Positions 1-9,754 are shown, counted from the stretch's first letter. The stretch is DNA of 64,000 nt from CAYPPG01 sp964412555 (GCA_964412555.1 CAYPPG010000008.1:109804-173803), one strand, 5' to 3'. Program-made: numbers and translations. The notes: generated by a model not told the origin, from the letters alone.

Positions 1-2753
1 ATATCGAGGGGCACCGTTTTCAATTTGCCGGCGGGAAAACCCATCGGATTTAGGGCCGTCACCCAGTCGCCTTGTTCATTCTTGACCTGCAGGTACGGCA
101 TGACGAAATCGAGAGATGGGTTTTGTTCAAGTGCAAGGGCTTCGCTGGAACTAGGCCAATCGACATAGCCGGTCATGAACAAATAGATCGTTTCCGCATT
201 AGAAAGCGCGCCGAGGTCGATCTCGAAATGATGTTCATTTCCCAAACCGGTGTACCGGCTAGGGCTGAAGGGGCGGGGATAATGATGGTCGTTTTCCGCC
301 AATAGTTCTGTTACATCGTTGCCGTTTTGATCGACAGCATTCCGCGGGGGACGGGCGTTTGGGGACATGCCGATCAATTTGAATTCAGGGAACGGCGGCG
401 TGGTGAAGCGTTCATTGACGAATAGATCGATCTCCGATGGATGGGAGACGGATAGGAGTTCCACCTCGTCGAAGTAGATGATTTCGCGTAGTTCCTCACG
501 AATGCGGAGTTCCAGTTTGCCGTCTTTGGCCTGCAATTGATCGCCGCGGATGCGGATGAATTCTTCCGGATCGGGCGGGAAATAGCCTCCGCCGACATAC
601 AAACCGATCGGCGCAGTGCATAATGAGTCGGCGATAAATTCGAATTTGTCCCCGTTCCAGGCATAGACGAAGGCGCAGGAGCCGACATAGCCGGGTTTTT
701 CGGTAACATGAAGAATCTGGTCGGCGGCCGCATGAATGACATTTTGAAAAATCCCGTTCGGCCACGTCATACGGATCACATCGGTTTGCTCACGGCTGCC
801 AAGGCCGAGATGGACGGCGGCGGAAGTGATCTCTTTTTTCTGTAAAAAGAGTCCGTCTTTGACGATGACTTTCGAGCCGTAACCGTCTTTCGAATTCTTG
901 TTGCCTTTGACGGTCATCGAGATCCAATGATTGCGGTTGCCACCGCCGTTCATGAGAAGGGTTAGCTTTCCTTCATCCGATAAGGTAAACACATCCAAGT
1001 CGCCCTCAAAGTCATAATCGGCTGTCAAAACTGGCGACATGCGTTTCAGAGGGATTTCGTGTTCATTCGCTTGAGGCGGCAAAGGGAATTGGTTCAAGTA
1101 CAGAACCGGTGAACGCTCGCCGTAATAATCGGCCAGGAAATCATCATACCCGTCGTTATTGGCATCGAAAACGGCACGAATTTGTTTCTGGAGTGGATCA
1201 TCGAGTGTAAACGGTTCTAGGGGCGAAAGCGACCAATCTTCATTCACTCTGAACACCAACGTCTTACCGGTGTTGGAATGTTTTATATTGCTCAAAGAAA
1301 CGTTTGTGAAGGCGATATCCATCCGGCGGTCGTTATCGAAATCCCTGCATTCGATTTGCAGGTTTTCCAGCGAAGATTCGTCAAAGGAAAGCGCATTTGC
1401 ATTTACTTTCGTAAATCGGTTTTGGCGAAGATTGGAAATAATTTCTAATTGTTTTTTCGAGTTGATGCGTACGAAATCCAGATCGTTGTCGTTGTCAAAG
1501 TCACAGACGGATATGGCAAGCGTGCCTGTCAAGTCGAGTCCTTCGACTTGTCCGGTGATATTCGTGAAACTGCCATCACCATTATTTTGATAGACTAGGT
1601 TGTCTGCATCTTTGCAGGCAAGGATGAGATCCAAGTCGCCTTCATGATCGAAATCCACCCAAACGGCGTCATGGGAGCCACTTTGGGGAAGGCCGATGGT
1701 TTCGCTGGTATCCGTGAATTCCAGGTTTCCATCATTGCGGAGTAAGATGGTTTTCTCGTTGCCATACAGGAGTAAATCAGGGTCTTCATCATTGTCATAA
1801 TCGGTGTAGGCGCAGCCAGACCAGTAGACCGGTTCCGTGATTTGTTTGGCATGCATTTCCTGATCTTGCAGCACGGCAAAGCAGCCTTTTTCGCTGGAAA
1901 CGATGGCTAAAATTTGTTTTTGAATCACATCGGGAATGACGGCAAGGAAGCGGCCCCGTTCGACACCGAGTGCCTCCTGTAATGATTGTTGAAAGGCGAT
2001 ATTTTCTTGCAGATGGATCGATAAATCCGAGGTGAATTTCAATTGCTCGCTACGGGGGATTTCGAAAACGATAGGACCGAGATAGGTCCCCTCATCTACC
2101 GCGTCAGGTGGTTTTTGTTCCTCTGTTTGTTTCAACTCGCGGAATTTTTTTTGCAATTCGAGAGCTTTGTTTCGGTTCTTGCTGCGCATGGCATGCATCA
2201 TGAGTTGATAGTAAGAACTGGAATGCTTGGGATCGAGTTCGATGGTTTTTTCGAACCAGGGTACGGCTTCGTCCGCTCGTCCGATTTTGGAGAGGGCGAG
2301 ACCGACGTTGTAAGTCGTAGCCGCGTCAGTGTCGTCTTGTTCGGCTACTTTTTGGAAATAGTGAAGAGCGGAGGTCGAGTCGCCGATCTTTTTGTGGGCC
2401 AAGCCAAGGGTGTAAAACGCGAAGATATTATTCGGATCCAGTTCGAGAGAATTTTCCAACGTTTGGATTGCTTGTTTGTTGTGATCACCATGATAATAGG
2501 CGATGCCTAAATTCACTCGGTCGGATGCAGATTGGGGCTCCAGCGCGACGGCTTGCTTGTACGAATCGATGGCGTTGGGGAATTCTTCTTCTTCCATATA
2601 CGCCTGGCCGAGGGCACGAAGACGGTTGAGGGATTTGGTTTCTTCCGCAGTATATCCACTTGTACAGAAGATCGTAAAAACGAGGCAAACTGATAAAAGA
2701 ACTGTACATTTCACAAAACACGACAGATTTAAAATTTTCCAACTTTGATTCAT
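1..2753 (-). CDS. TPR / FG-GAP / ASPIC-UnbV secreted protein (3' end outside window)
   Basis: Reading the minus strand from the ATG at 2753 gives an uninterrupted frame of about 917 codons that leaves the window at base 1, so the C-terminus is missing. Residues 1-32 form a signal peptide with a hydrophobic core (LLSVCLVFTIF). Residues about 35-200 are tetratricopeptide repeats. Residues about 300-585 carry FG-GAP/VCBS units such as DYDNDEDPDLLL, DFDHEGDLDLIL and DFDNDNDLDFV, which normally bind calcium in beta-propeller blades. Residues about 605-672 match the ASPIC/UnbV domain (HLGLGSREQ...MTWPNG). The remainder, after about 680, is unassigned. This architecture is common in planctomycete-like genomes; the function is unknown, and extracellular binding is the usual guess. 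The four short minus-strand reading frames within this span are out-of-frame shadows. Confidence 0.88.
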   Translation of the reverse strand, partial: MNQSWKILNLSCFVKCTVLLSVCLVFTIFCTSGYTAEETKSLNRLRALGQAYMEEEEFPNAIDSYKQAVALEPQSASDRVNLGIAYYHGDHNKQAIQTLENSLELDPNNIFAFYTLGLAHKKIGDSTSALHYFQKVAEQDDTDAATTYNVGLALSKIGRADEAVPWFEKTIELDPKHSSSYYQLMMHAMRSKNRNKALELQKKFRELKQTEEQKPPDAVDEGTYLGPIVFEIPRSEQLKFTSDLSIHLQENIAFQQSLQEALGVERGRFLAVIPDVIQKQILAIVSSEKGCFAVLQDQEMHAKQITEPVYWSGCAYTDYDNDEDPDLLLYGNEKTILLRNDGNLEFTDTSETIGLPQSGSHDAVWVDFDHEGDLDLILACKDADNLVYQNNGDGSFTNITGQVEGLDLTGTLAISVCDFDNDNDLDFVRINSKKQLEIISNLRQNRFTKVNANALSFDESSLENLQIECRDFDNDRRMDIAFTNVSLSNIKHSNTGKTLVFRVNEDWSLSPLEPFTLDDPLQKQIRAVFDANNDGYDDFLADYYGERSPVLYLNQFPLPPQANEHEIPLKRMSPVLTADYDFEGDLDVFTLSDEGKLTLLMNGGGNRNHWISMTVKGNKNSKDGYGSKVIVKDGLFLQKKEITSAAVHLGLGSREQTDVIRMTWPNGIFQNVIHAAADQILHVTEKPGYVGSCAFVYAWNGDKFEFIADSLCTAPIGLYVGGGYFPPDPEEFIRIRGDQLQAKDGKLELRIREELREIIYFDEVELLSVSHPSEIDLFVNERFTTPPFPEFKLIGMSPNARPPRNAVDQNGNDVTELLAENDHHYPRPFSPSRYTGLGNEHHFEIDLGALSNAETIYLFMTGYVDWPSSSEALALEQNPSLDFVMPYLQVKNEQGDWVTALNPMGFPAGKLKTVPLD

Positions 2754-2846
2754 CAACTGGTTCCTGTTCACTTCTATGACTCCTATTTTATAATAAAAAA
2801 ACTGTGTGATGTGTACTGTTTTGAGGATGGGGAATATGCGTAATAT

Positions 2847-3323
2847 TCACTTTTCAGATTGAGAATCCTCACTTTCGGATGTGACGATTTTCAAATTCTC
2901 TATGCCATTTTGTTGGAATTCTCGATTGTATATCGCTTCCAAGGCACTAAATTTTGTTATTCGTTCTTCCAATCCCATCGATTGGATAGCCTCAATACCT
3001 TCCTGATTGACAAAATCACGGTTTATTAGGCGTTCAATCAATTCTTCCCAGAATATTTCACTTTCATACTCGTCAATGAATCTATGGCATTCGCTGTTTT
3101 CTTCAAAAAACTCAGTAGGGTAGTAAGTTTTCTCTTTTTCCTCGTAATAGAAGAGATCATCATACCCCATTTTGTGCGCAATGGCAAAGATCTTTTGTTC
3201 TAGATCATCATATTTTTGGGTCTCCGGATCTTCGTAGGTTTTGTGTGCTCTTATGATCCAAGTTCCCACATAGAGGAGTACTAGTAAACTCTCAAATTCC
3301 TCGTTCGTAATATCGATTTTCAT
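2847..3323 (-). CDS. hypothetical acidic cytosolic protein
   Basis: 158 residues, strongly acidic, rich in Glu and aromatic residues, with no signal peptide or clear membrane segment. I do not recognise the family. An AAAGGA stretch lies about 13 bases before the ATG, which supports the start. The C-terminal tail is Ser/Glu-rich (SESEDSQSEK). It lies between the large TPR/FG-GAP gene and tRNA-Gln, on the same strand as both. Base composition is more AT-rich than the genes on either side. The function cannot be stated. Confidence 0.65.
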   Translation of the reverse strand: MKIDITNEEFESLLVLLYVGTWIIRAHKTYEDPETQKYDDLEQKIFAIAHKMGYDDLFYYEEKEKTYYPTEFFEENSECHRFIDEYESEIFWEELIERLINRDFVNQEGIEAIQSMGLEERITKFSALEAIYNREFQQNGIENLKIVTSESEDSQSEK

Positions 3324-3461
3324 GATAACTCATTTCCTTTGAGATTGCAATAAGAACATATAGAAAATTAAGCGAATCAGCGAATCCAGTATATAGGCGA
3401 CTTGTTATTTTAAAAAGAAGAAGGAGAAAGGTGAAGTCCGTTTTGAAAAGAGGGATGAAAA

Positions 3462-3535
3462 CTGGGGTGGTAGGACTCGAACCTACAAACTCCGGTTCCA
3501 AAGACCGGTGACTTTACCAATTCGTCTACACCCCA
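3462..3535 (-). tRNA. tRNA-Gln (UUG)
   Basis: The minus strand folds into a full cloverleaf. The acceptor stem is TGGGGTG/CACCCCA with discriminator G. The D arm is AGACGAATTGGTAAAGTC. The anticodon stem is CCGGT/ACCGG around loop CTTTGGA, which gives anticodon TTG. The T arm contains GGTTCGAGTCC. The 5' U1-A72 pair and the overall sequence resemble bacterial tRNA-Gln. The 3' CCA is not encoded. Confidence 0.95.
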
Positions 3536-3551
3536 ACTGTGACGGTAGAAT

Positions 3552-3579
3552 ATATTAGTCACCAAAACCAATCTGTCAA
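3552..3579 (-). promoter_or_regulatory. sigma70-like promoter of tRNA-Gln
   Basis: On the minus strand a perfect TTGACA (-35, 3579-3574) is followed after 16 bases by TAATAT (-10, 3557-3552). An overlapping TATATT could serve as -10 with a longer spacer. The predicted start is about 10 bases before the mature tRNA 5' end at 3535. Confidence 0.5.
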
Positions 3580-3715
3580 CAGCCGAATCCACATTTCTGT
3601 CACCTTGTTCAGTGAATCGGGGGATTTATACTATCTCCAAAGTCTTTGGGTGGATGGCGTTTGGAAGAGTTGTTGGCCGCCCAATCATATTCTACTGAAT
3701 TTAAAGGAGTTACTT

Positions 3716-4051
3716 ATGTTCGCATTGACGGTATATGCGGCCGAAGCGGCACAAGATGCGCCGCCCCAGCCCGATCCGGGAGCGATGTTCTGGCAGACGA
3801 TTTTGATGTTCGGAATGATTTTTGCCGTGTTCTATTTCCTGCTCATTCGTCCACAGCAGAAACAACGCCAGAAGCATGAAGAGCGGGTGAATCAGTTGAA
3901 AAAGGGGGATAAGGTGATCACAGCCGGCGGGATTCACGGTTCGATTATCGGCTTGAAAGACGATATCGCTGTGGTGAAAATCGCCGAAAATGTTAAGATC
4001 GAAATTCAAAAATCATCCATCTCCACCATTTTATCAGAAGAACAGAAATAA
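3716..4051 (+). CDS. yajC: preprotein translocase subunit YajC
   Basis: 111 residues from the ATG at 3716, which has AAAGGAG 6 bases upstream; the longer in-frame upstream extension is not protein-like. A short N-terminal stretch is followed by one transmembrane helix (MFGMIFAVFYFLLI) ending in the family signature RPQQKQRQKH, then a small cytosolic domain with KGDKVITAGGIHG. YajC is an inner-membrane accessory of SecDF-YidC. Here it stands alone: no tgt, secD or secF is next to it, unlike the usual arrangement. Confidence 0.93.
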   Translation: MFALTVYAAEAAQDAPPQPDPGAMFWQTILMFGMIFAVFYFLLIRPQQKQRQKHEERVNQLKKGDKVITAGGIHGSIIGLKDDIAVVKIAENVKIEIQKSSISTILSEEQK

Positions 4052-4123
4052 GGTTTTTTTTTCGATTTCGAGTAATAAATTTGCTGATCATATTTTCTCA
4101 TCCATCAAAAAGGAGAAGGGATC

Positions 4124-5731
4124 ATGAATCGTTTTGTATCTTTTGTCCTAGTCATTCTTTTCTCGATTCTTGTGATCCCCACTGTTGCGCAGGAGTTTGT
4201 GCCGGTTTGGGCAGCGGGGAATTTACAGAATATTGAATCATTTTCGAGTACGCAAAAGATTGTCGGGACACATTATTTTTATTGGTATGACTATCCCGAT
4301 CTGCATTTCTTCGATAATGCCGCCTTGACCGATGATGCCCTTCAGGATCATTTCCCAGTGGCGGAAGAGGTTAGTTTCAACTCGATTGCATGGCATGCGA
4401 AGCAGTTGGAGGATTGCGAGGCGGCGGGGATCGATTTCATTCTGCCGGTGTATTGGGGGGTAGTGGATAACTATTTCCGGCAGGGATTGATCTTCAGTAT
4501 TCGAGGACTCGGACCGTTACAAACGGCGATCGAACGGCGGGAGCGGGAAGGCAAACCGTCCCAGAAAATCGCAATGTTTTACGACACGAGTACGCTATTG
4601 CCAGGCATTCGCGGTGTGGCGGGGCGGTCGGAAAAATATGATTTGCGGGAAATGGAAGGGAAGGATATTTTTTACCGCACGATTCGTGATTTCTTTTATC
4701 AGATTCACCCGCGTCATTGGGCGGCTATCGATGGGCGTCCGATTATTGTGCTCTATTCCAGCGGATTTGTCGCGCATCATAACCAAAGCACTATCGATTA
4801 TGTCTACGCCCGTTTTCAGCGGGACTTTCATGGTGTTCGCCCCTATATCATCAAAGATAATTCTTGGGGATTTTCGGTCGATGCGACAACCCAATGGGGA
4901 GCGGCTTTGAACGGCCCGAATATCTTTGATACCGTGGCGCAACTCGGCCCCGGTTATAACGATTCCGCCGTGCCCGGCCGTTCGACACCGATTCGGGATC
5001 GGGAAGGTGGGAATTTTTACCGGAAGGGGTGGATTGAAACACTCAACAGTGATGCCCAGATTGCGTTGCTTGAAACATGGAACGAAATGCACGAAGGGAC
5101 AGATATCTGCCACTCGAAGGAATATGGCCGTCAATATATTGAAATCACGCGCGAGTATGCTGATCAATTCAAACGGGGGGAAACATCGGATGAGGAGATT
5201 GTACTCGAACATCCTGATCTGTTGCCCCGTCCGCCTTCGGATGAAGGGAGTGAATACCGGAACTCAAGATCAGTAGAGATTTCATTGGGAGGAGGCGGGC
5301 AATCGGAGGGAATCAAACTTGTCCGCGGACAACAGGACGGACCGGTGGAGAATGCCGAGATCGACGGTGTGAGTTGTGTCAAAACGCCTACGGCGGGAAA
5401 TACGTACATGTATTTTTCCGTAGTCGATCCATTTTATTACGATAACCAAGAAAGCCTTACCGTTGAATATTCGTACTGGGATGAAGGTTTTGCAAGGCAT
5501 ATGCTGCAGTATGATTCTCATGACCGGTCGGCGACTCTTGACGGTGCCTATAAAGATGCCGCGCCGGTGCAGTGCACGAATACGAAGCAGTGGATTAAAC
5601 GGACGGTTCGTTTGCAGGACGCCCGTTTTGTCAATCGTCAAAACGGTGGTTCCGATTTCCGGTTTGCGGTGCTCGATGGATGGCTAGCCATTCGGGATGT
5701 GAAGATCAGCAAGGAATCAGCCGTGCGGTGA
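4124..5731 (+). CDS. secreted GH99-like / DUF5010 protein
   Basis: 535 residues with a signal peptide (residues 1-22, cleavage after TVAQ region). Residues about 40-345 resemble the DUF5010/GH99-like TIM barrel: an early HYFYWYDYPD segment, FDFILPVYWG-type strand (IDFILPVYWG), and IIVLYSSG and LLETWNEMHEG strands. Such domains act on mannosidic or related glycans, but the activity here is inferred only. Residues about 385-535 form a beta-rich C-terminal domain that looks like a carbohydrate-binding module. AAGGAGAAGG lies just before the ATG. Confidence 0.7.
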   Translation: MNRFVSFVLVILFSILVIPTVAQEFVPVWAAGNLQNIESFSSTQKIVGTHYFYWYDYPDLHFFDNAALTDDALQDHFPVAEEVSFNSIAWHAKQLEDCEAAGIDFILPVYWGVVDNYFRQGLIFSIRGLGPLQTAIERREREGKPSQKIAMFYDTSTLLPGIRGVAGRSEKYDLREMEGKDIFYRTIRDFFYQIHPRHWAAIDGRPIIVLYSSGFVAHHNQSTIDYVYARFQRDFHGVRPYIIKDNSWGFSVDATTQWGAALNGPNIFDTVAQLGPGYNDSAVPGRSTPIRDREGGNFYRKGWIETLNSDAQIALLETWNEMHEGTDICHSKEYGRQYIEITREYADQFKRGETSDEEIVLEHPDLLPRPPSDEGSEYRNSRSVEISLGGGGQSEGIKLVRGQQDGPVENAEIDGVSCVKTPTAGNTYMYFSVVDPFYYDNQESLTVEYSYWDEGFARHMLQYDSHDRSATLDGAYKDAAPVQCTNTKQWIKRTVRLQDARFVNRQNGGSDFRFAVLDGWLAIRDVKISKESAVR

Positions 5732-5809
5732 GGAGTCGTATATTCGTATCGCCGGTATCCTGCCGGCTTTTGTGTGACGATAAAGTACGTCAAAGCATAC
5801 CTGGCATAT

Positions 5810-6145
5810 ATGCTCTACTTCGGTGGACGCACCGTGAATTACGAAGAAAAAGTCTCCTTAGTGAACAAAATCCATGTTCCGAGAACGTATCTCGGAATCA
5901 AAAAGGATTTATCTCAATCACCGGAGATTTTTGGCCACGAGCTTTTGGTTCGTGGCCTTTATATTTGGGGGCGGGCATTTACGGAGAACAGCCGAAAATT
6001 GTCAGAGATCGAATGTGATATGATTCTGTTTAATGAGACCGATCCACTGAAGGTATCGGCGCCGGAGGGGTATACGCTATTTCGGATACGGGATTTACAG
6101 GAATTCCCGTATGTTGCCGCTGTGCGGGTGCATGTGGATTTGTAA
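5810..6145 (+). CDS. small hypothetical protein
   Basis: The frame runs from a GTG at 5774 or, more simply, the ATG at 5810 to the stop at 6145, about 111 residues. It contains a motif-like segment GHELLVRGLYIWGRAF and a C-terminal FRIRDLQEFPYVAAVRVHVDL-like beta segment. No Shine-Dalgarno sequence is obvious. No family recognised. It is the only coding candidate between the DUF5010 gene and the convergent UVR protein; it could be spurious. Confidence 0.4.
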   Translation: MLYFGGRTVNYEEKVSLVNKIHVPRTYLGIKKDLSQSPEIFGHELLVRGLYIWGRAFTENSRKLSEIECDMILFNETDPLKVSAPEGYTLFRIRDLQEFPYVAAVRVHVDL

Positions 6146-6178
6146 AAGAGCCGCCGGGACGCCGGTGTTACGTGGGAA

Positions 6179-6934
6179 TTAAAATTCCTTCATCAAATCA
6201 CGGATTTGATCGCGAATTTGAGCGGCGGTTTCGTAATCTTCGCGTGCGACGGCTTCTTTCATGCGTTCGCGCAGCTGCAGTACCGGATCACTTTTCCATT
6301 TCTTTTCGATTTCTTTCAATAGGCTTTTCAGGATGACGACTTCGTTGCATTTTTTGGCCAATTCGGGATGCCCCAATTCGTCGAAGAAAGATTTGATGCG
6401 GCGCAAGGCGTCTCGAATCCGATTGGATGCTTCTTCCTGGCGGTTTTTTTCTAACAATCGATAGACCGCTGCGCGGGTATTCATCATGATGACATAGGGA
6501 CGGTACTGTTCGAGAGCGTAGCGGTCCTGCTCCTCGACGGCGTATTTTTTGATGAAATCGAAAAGCCGCAAGTTTCTTGCCGTATCCCGTTCGACGGCTT
6601 CGTATTCTTGCATATGATAAAGGCTCAAGTATCGGTAATAATATTGAAGCGCTTCGCTGCGCAAGGCGGAACAATCGTCCGGATCCAGAAAAAATCCATC
6701 ATCTTCTCCGTTTTCCAGAATATAGTTTTCCAGTTGTTGGTGGTGATATTCGAGAAGTGATTCGAAACCGTGCGGCCGAAGCCCATCCGGCCGGCCGGAA
6801 TATTCCATTTGGAGCAATCCCAAATCCAAGCGCATTTGAATCTTGGGGGTGTTGTCATCCCCTTGGATGATTCGAACGGTCACTTCATCCGGATGATAAT
6901 CCCAGCCGCTCAGAATCCTTGTTATATCGAGCAT
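6179..6934 (-). CDS. UVR (UvrB/UvrC motif) domain protein
   Basis: 251 residues, cytosolic. The last 35 residues form a UVR motif helical hairpin (LRERMKEAVAREDYETAAQI followed by RDQIRDL), the module by which UvrB and UvrC interact and which also occurs in McsA and ClpC-type proteins. Residues 1-65 form a beta-rich N-terminal domain, and residues about 90-200 are helical with TPR-like character. No zinc cysteine pairs are present, so it is not McsA. The type is common in PVC-like genomes; its partner is unknown. Confidence 0.75.
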   Translation of the reverse strand: MLDITRILSGWDYHPDEVTVRIIQGDDNTPKIQMRLDLGLLQMEYSGRPDGLRPHGFESLLEYHHQQLENYILENGEDDGFFLDPDDCSALRSEALQYYYRYLSLYHMQEYEAVERDTARNLRLFDFIKKYAVEEQDRYALEQYRPYVIMMNTRAAVYRLLEKNRQEEASNRIRDALRRIKSFFDELGHPELAKKCNEVVILKSLLKEIEKKWKSDPVLQLRERMKEAVAREDYETAAQIRDQIRDLMKEF

Positions 6935-7082
6935 TGATCATACCCCCATTCATCCACCGTCGTTCCCCACCTCACCTTACCTTTTTTGTTATTTTAGTTC
7001 TCTATTTTCAAAGCTTGAAGTGGTATCATGTCTACATTATTACTGATGAAAAAATTAAATAATCATAGATAAACATTCCATT

Positions 7083-7841
7083 TCATTTGGTTGTTTCTTG
7101 TATGCGTATATCTTTGAAGCGAATTTTCAATTGATCTCCTTTATGGATTTGCAATGCGATATGTCCGGTTTGTCCGACGTTTCTTTTTCGGTGAACTTCG
7201 TCATTTAAGACACCGGTTCCATCATATTCCATGAGAGGAATCCCGTTTAGAATGGCTTTCAATTTCATTCCGATGGCGGAGATTTCCAATTCGTTCCAGC
7301 CGTTTCCTTCGTCATGAAAATAGAACTTCATATTTGGATTGGCCATGGATTCATTTACCCATTTGCCTTTCGGGATGTCCGGATACAGCCATCGTTGATT
7401 GCCACGGGTTTCATCCCAAATCATTCCGGTGCGCCATGGAGCCGGTGGATTGATGTCGACTTGAGGACCGTCAAGCCAACCGGCTTTGTCGTCGTAACGG
7501 CTACGAATTTGCACACCGCTGTTTCCGGGGCTTTCACGATAGGCTTGAAAGCATAAGCGAAGAACAAAGTCTGAATATTCCTGTTTTGTTTGCAACCAAA
7601 CATAATCGTGTCCTTTGTAGCCCAAGGAGTTGGCGAGAATTGTTCCATTGTCTACGCTCCAAAACGGTTTCTCATGATCCGCTGGTTTACATTTGACTTC
7701 CCATCCGGTCAGATCTCTTCCGTTGAAAAGAGTTATCCATTGTTCATCCGGTTCATCTGCGAAGGGGATTACTGGAAGGATAATCCATAAAAAAACGGCA
7801 ATTGTAGTTTGAATGGGAGTATATAGGAATCCTGTCTGCAT
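7083..7841 (-). CDS. DUF1080 (3-keto-disaccharide hydrolase) family secreted protein
   Basis: 252 residues with an N-terminal hydrophobic signal (residues about 10-28) ending before ADEPDEQ. The family signature WITLFNGRDLTGWEVK follows directly, and the rest is the concanavalin-like jelly roll with GNSGVQIRSRYDD and HIALQIHKGDQLKIRFKDI-type strands. AAGGATATATTC precedes the ATG. DUF1080 proteins act on 3-keto-glycosides in the periplasm or act as sugar-binding domains. The Gfo/Idh/MocA oxidoreductases elsewhere in this island could supply keto-sugars; that link is inference. Confidence 0.88.
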   Translation of the reverse strand: MQTGFLYTPIQTTIAVFLWIILPVIPFADEPDEQWITLFNGRDLTGWEVKCKPADHEKPFWSVDNGTILANSLGYKGHDYVWLQTKQEYSDFVLRLCFQAYRESPGNSGVQIRSRYDDKAGWLDGPQVDINPPAPWRTGMIWDETRGNQRWLYPDIPKGKWVNESMANPNMKFYFHDEGNGWNELEISAIGMKLKAILNGIPLMEYDGTGVLNDEVHRKRNVGQTGHIALQIHKGDQLKIRFKDIRIQETTK

Positions 7842-8079
7842 GAATATATCCTTTCTTGTTAATGAGTTTTATTATCAAATCTGACAAGGATATAGTAGAT
7901 TCCACAAGCTGTTTTTTTGAAGGTCTTGGAAGGGGGAAATTTAATCGAGAAAAGATGATATTCTATTGTCGATTCATGAAAATCGAAGGAATTTTCGATT
8001 CTCTTCTCATTTGCGCCTTGACGGTATCGGATTCTCCAGAGATCATTTTTCATTATCTTTTGTTAAGAGGAGAGCAATT

Positions 8080-9429
8080 ATGGAATTTCCCGCAATGCAA
8101 AAAGCTGGTGCTTTGGATTTTTTCTCGGATTACGGAAAGATGATTTACAACCCGACCGGAATCTTTTATTGGACGGGGCGGTCAAAGACGGAAGCCAAGA
8201 TCAATGCGACGATCGGGACGGCTATCGGACGTGCGAAACAGATACAAGACGATTGGGATGATTCGAAAATCACGTGTTGTATTCCGTCAATGAAAAAATA
8301 TTTTCCGGAATTGAATGCAAACGAAATTTTCCCTTATGCGCCGGAAGCGGGTGTTCCTACCTTCCGTCAGGCGTGGCAGAATTGGCTGCTGAATAAGGCG
8401 GGGGATCATGCAGACCGTTTGAAACGTCAACTCTTGCAGCCGGTGATTGTACCGGGGATCACCGGGGCGATCAGTATTTGTACACGCATGTTTGTCGACC
8501 GGGATGCTCCGATTATCGTTCCGGATAAACGATGGGAAAACTATGACAATATTTTCCTGCGGAATGTCGGTGTCGCGATAGAGGAATTTCCGGCTTTTCA
8601 AGGACAGGATTTCAACCTGGAAGGCTTTATCGGGGCGATCAAGAAAGTGTGGGGAAACTATGACCGGGCGGTGGCGATGTTGAATTTCCCCAATAACCCG
8701 ACCGGATACTGCCCGCCGAAGAAAGCGGCCGTAGAGATCACACAAGCCATCCAGGATCTGGTGAAAAGTACGGACAAGAAACTGGTTCTGCTTTTCGACG
8801 ATGCGTATGAAGGCTATGTCTATGATGATGACGCCGAGAAATACTCGACGTTTTACGGCATGGAACCGCAACCGAATTTCCTACCGGTCAAGCTGGATGG
8901 AATCAGCAAGGAATTGTTGTGGTACGGCGCGCGTATCGGAACGATTAATATCGCCTGTCCGGATGTCTGGTTCGAGAAAGCGGACAAAGACGACTTAGCG
9001 AAGGAAATCGACAACAAGTTCCGGGGTGTCGTGCGGAACACGGTCTCAAATTGTTCGATGAACGCCCAGCAAGCGGCTTTAAAGGCGTTGCAGAATATCG
9101 ATCAAGTGTTGGCGGAACGGCAGAAAACGTATGATTTGTTGGCCGAGCGTTACCGGATCATGCAAGAAGAACTCGGGAAGATTCAAACTGATTTGATTAT
9201 CCCTGATCCGTTCCAGGGCGGTTTCTTCTGCTTCGTGAACCTCAGCCCGAAATCAGGACTCAAAGCGTTCGATGTGTGTGATCATCTGCTGAAAAAATAT
9301 CAGTGCGGGACAGTGCCTATCGAGCAGGGAGAGATCAATGGTATCCGATTGGCGTTCTGCGGTGTGGAAGCGCAGGATGTTCCGGAATTGTGCCAGAGTT
9401 TGGAGAAAGCGGTGCTTGATTTGGCCTGA
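8080..9429 (+). CDS. PLP-dependent class I/II aminotransferase
   Basis: 449 residues from the ATG at 8080, preceded by AAGAGGAGAG; a longer upstream frame is rejected. Fold-type I features are visible: NFPNNPTGYCP in the middle, LLFDDAYEGYVYDD (Asp that contacts the pyridine nitrogen), and GISKELLWYGARIG, where the Lys is the likely Schiff-base residue and the Arg the phosphate contact. The substrate amino acid cannot be read from sequence. It is a single gene followed by a strong terminator and is cytosolic, unlike its exported neighbours. Confidence 0.88.
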   Translation: MEFPAMQKAGALDFFSDYGKMIYNPTGIFYWTGRSKTEAKINATIGTAIGRAKQIQDDWDDSKITCCIPSMKKYFPELNANEIFPYAPEAGVPTFRQAWQNWLLNKAGDHADRLKRQLLQPVIVPGITGAISICTRMFVDRDAPIIVPDKRWENYDNIFLRNVGVAIEEFPAFQGQDFNLEGFIGAIKKVWGNYDRAVAMLNFPNNPTGYCPPKKAAVEITQAIQDLVKSTDKKLVLLFDDAYEGYVYDDDAEKYSTFYGMEPQPNFLPVKLDGISKELLWYGARIGTINIACPDVWFEKADKDDLAKEIDNKFRGVVRNTVSNCSMNAQQAALKALQNIDQVLAERQKTYDLLAERYRIMQEELGKIQTDLIIPDPFQGGFFCFVNLSPKSGLKAFDVCDHLLKKYQCGTVPIEQGEINGIRLAFCGVEAQDVPELCQSLEKAVLDLA

Positions 9430-9458
9430 GCGATCTTTCTCCACAATCGAAGATATAA

Positions 9459-9484
9459 AAAGGGCACATTTTGTGCCCTTTTTT
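9459..9484 (+). terminator. intrinsic terminator after aminotransferase gene
   Basis: AAAGGGCACA pairs with TGTGCCCTTT across a 3-base loop and continues into a run of T. It lies 30 bases after the aminotransferase stop. Confidence 0.88.
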
Positions 9485-9513
9485 ACAATGTCCGTTCGGC
9501 GTTGGGTAGAATC

Positions 9514-9753
9514 ATGAAAGTGATAAAACTAGAAGAAATAAAATCCCACTTTGAATCCATATTGGATGAGGTGCAAGCGGGGGAAGAATATTGTATTGAA
9601 AAAGAAGGGGTGATTATCGCCAAGATTGCTCCTTTTTGCAGATCGGATAAGCCCAGGAAACCGGGAGGGAGTTGGGAAGGGAAAGTATGGATGGCTGATG
9701 ATTTCGATGAAACACCACCGGAATTTTTAACCGCGTTTTATGGAGAAAAGTAA
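9514..9753 (+). CDS. Phd/YefM family antitoxin, orphan
   Basis: 79 residues from the ATG at 9514 (MKVIKLEEIKSHF...). The N-terminal half matches the Phd/YefM DNA-binding fold, with LDEVQAGEEYCIEKEGVIIA. The C-terminal half (GGSWEGKVWMADDFDETPPE) matches the toxin-neutralising tail seen with VapC/PIN-type partners. No toxin gene follows. Instead a secreted propeller gene begins one base after the stop codon, so the two are probably cotranscribed and translationally coupled. Confidence 0.82.
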   Translation: MKVIKLEEIKSHFESILDEVQAGEEYCIEKEGVIIAKIAPFCRSDKPRKPGGSWEGKVWMADDFDETPPEFLTAFYGEK

Positions 9754-9754
9754 A

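Noticed and set aside
374..765. Short minus-strand proteins in 374-765, 1595-1879 and 2485-2742
   Set aside because: They are out-of-frame shadows of the long TPR/FG-GAP/UnbV gene that runs off the left edge.
3539..3715. N-terminal extension of YajC
   Set aside because: The upstream 59 codons are not conserved-looking, reach the tRNA gene, and a strong Shine-Dalgarno precedes the ATG at 3716.
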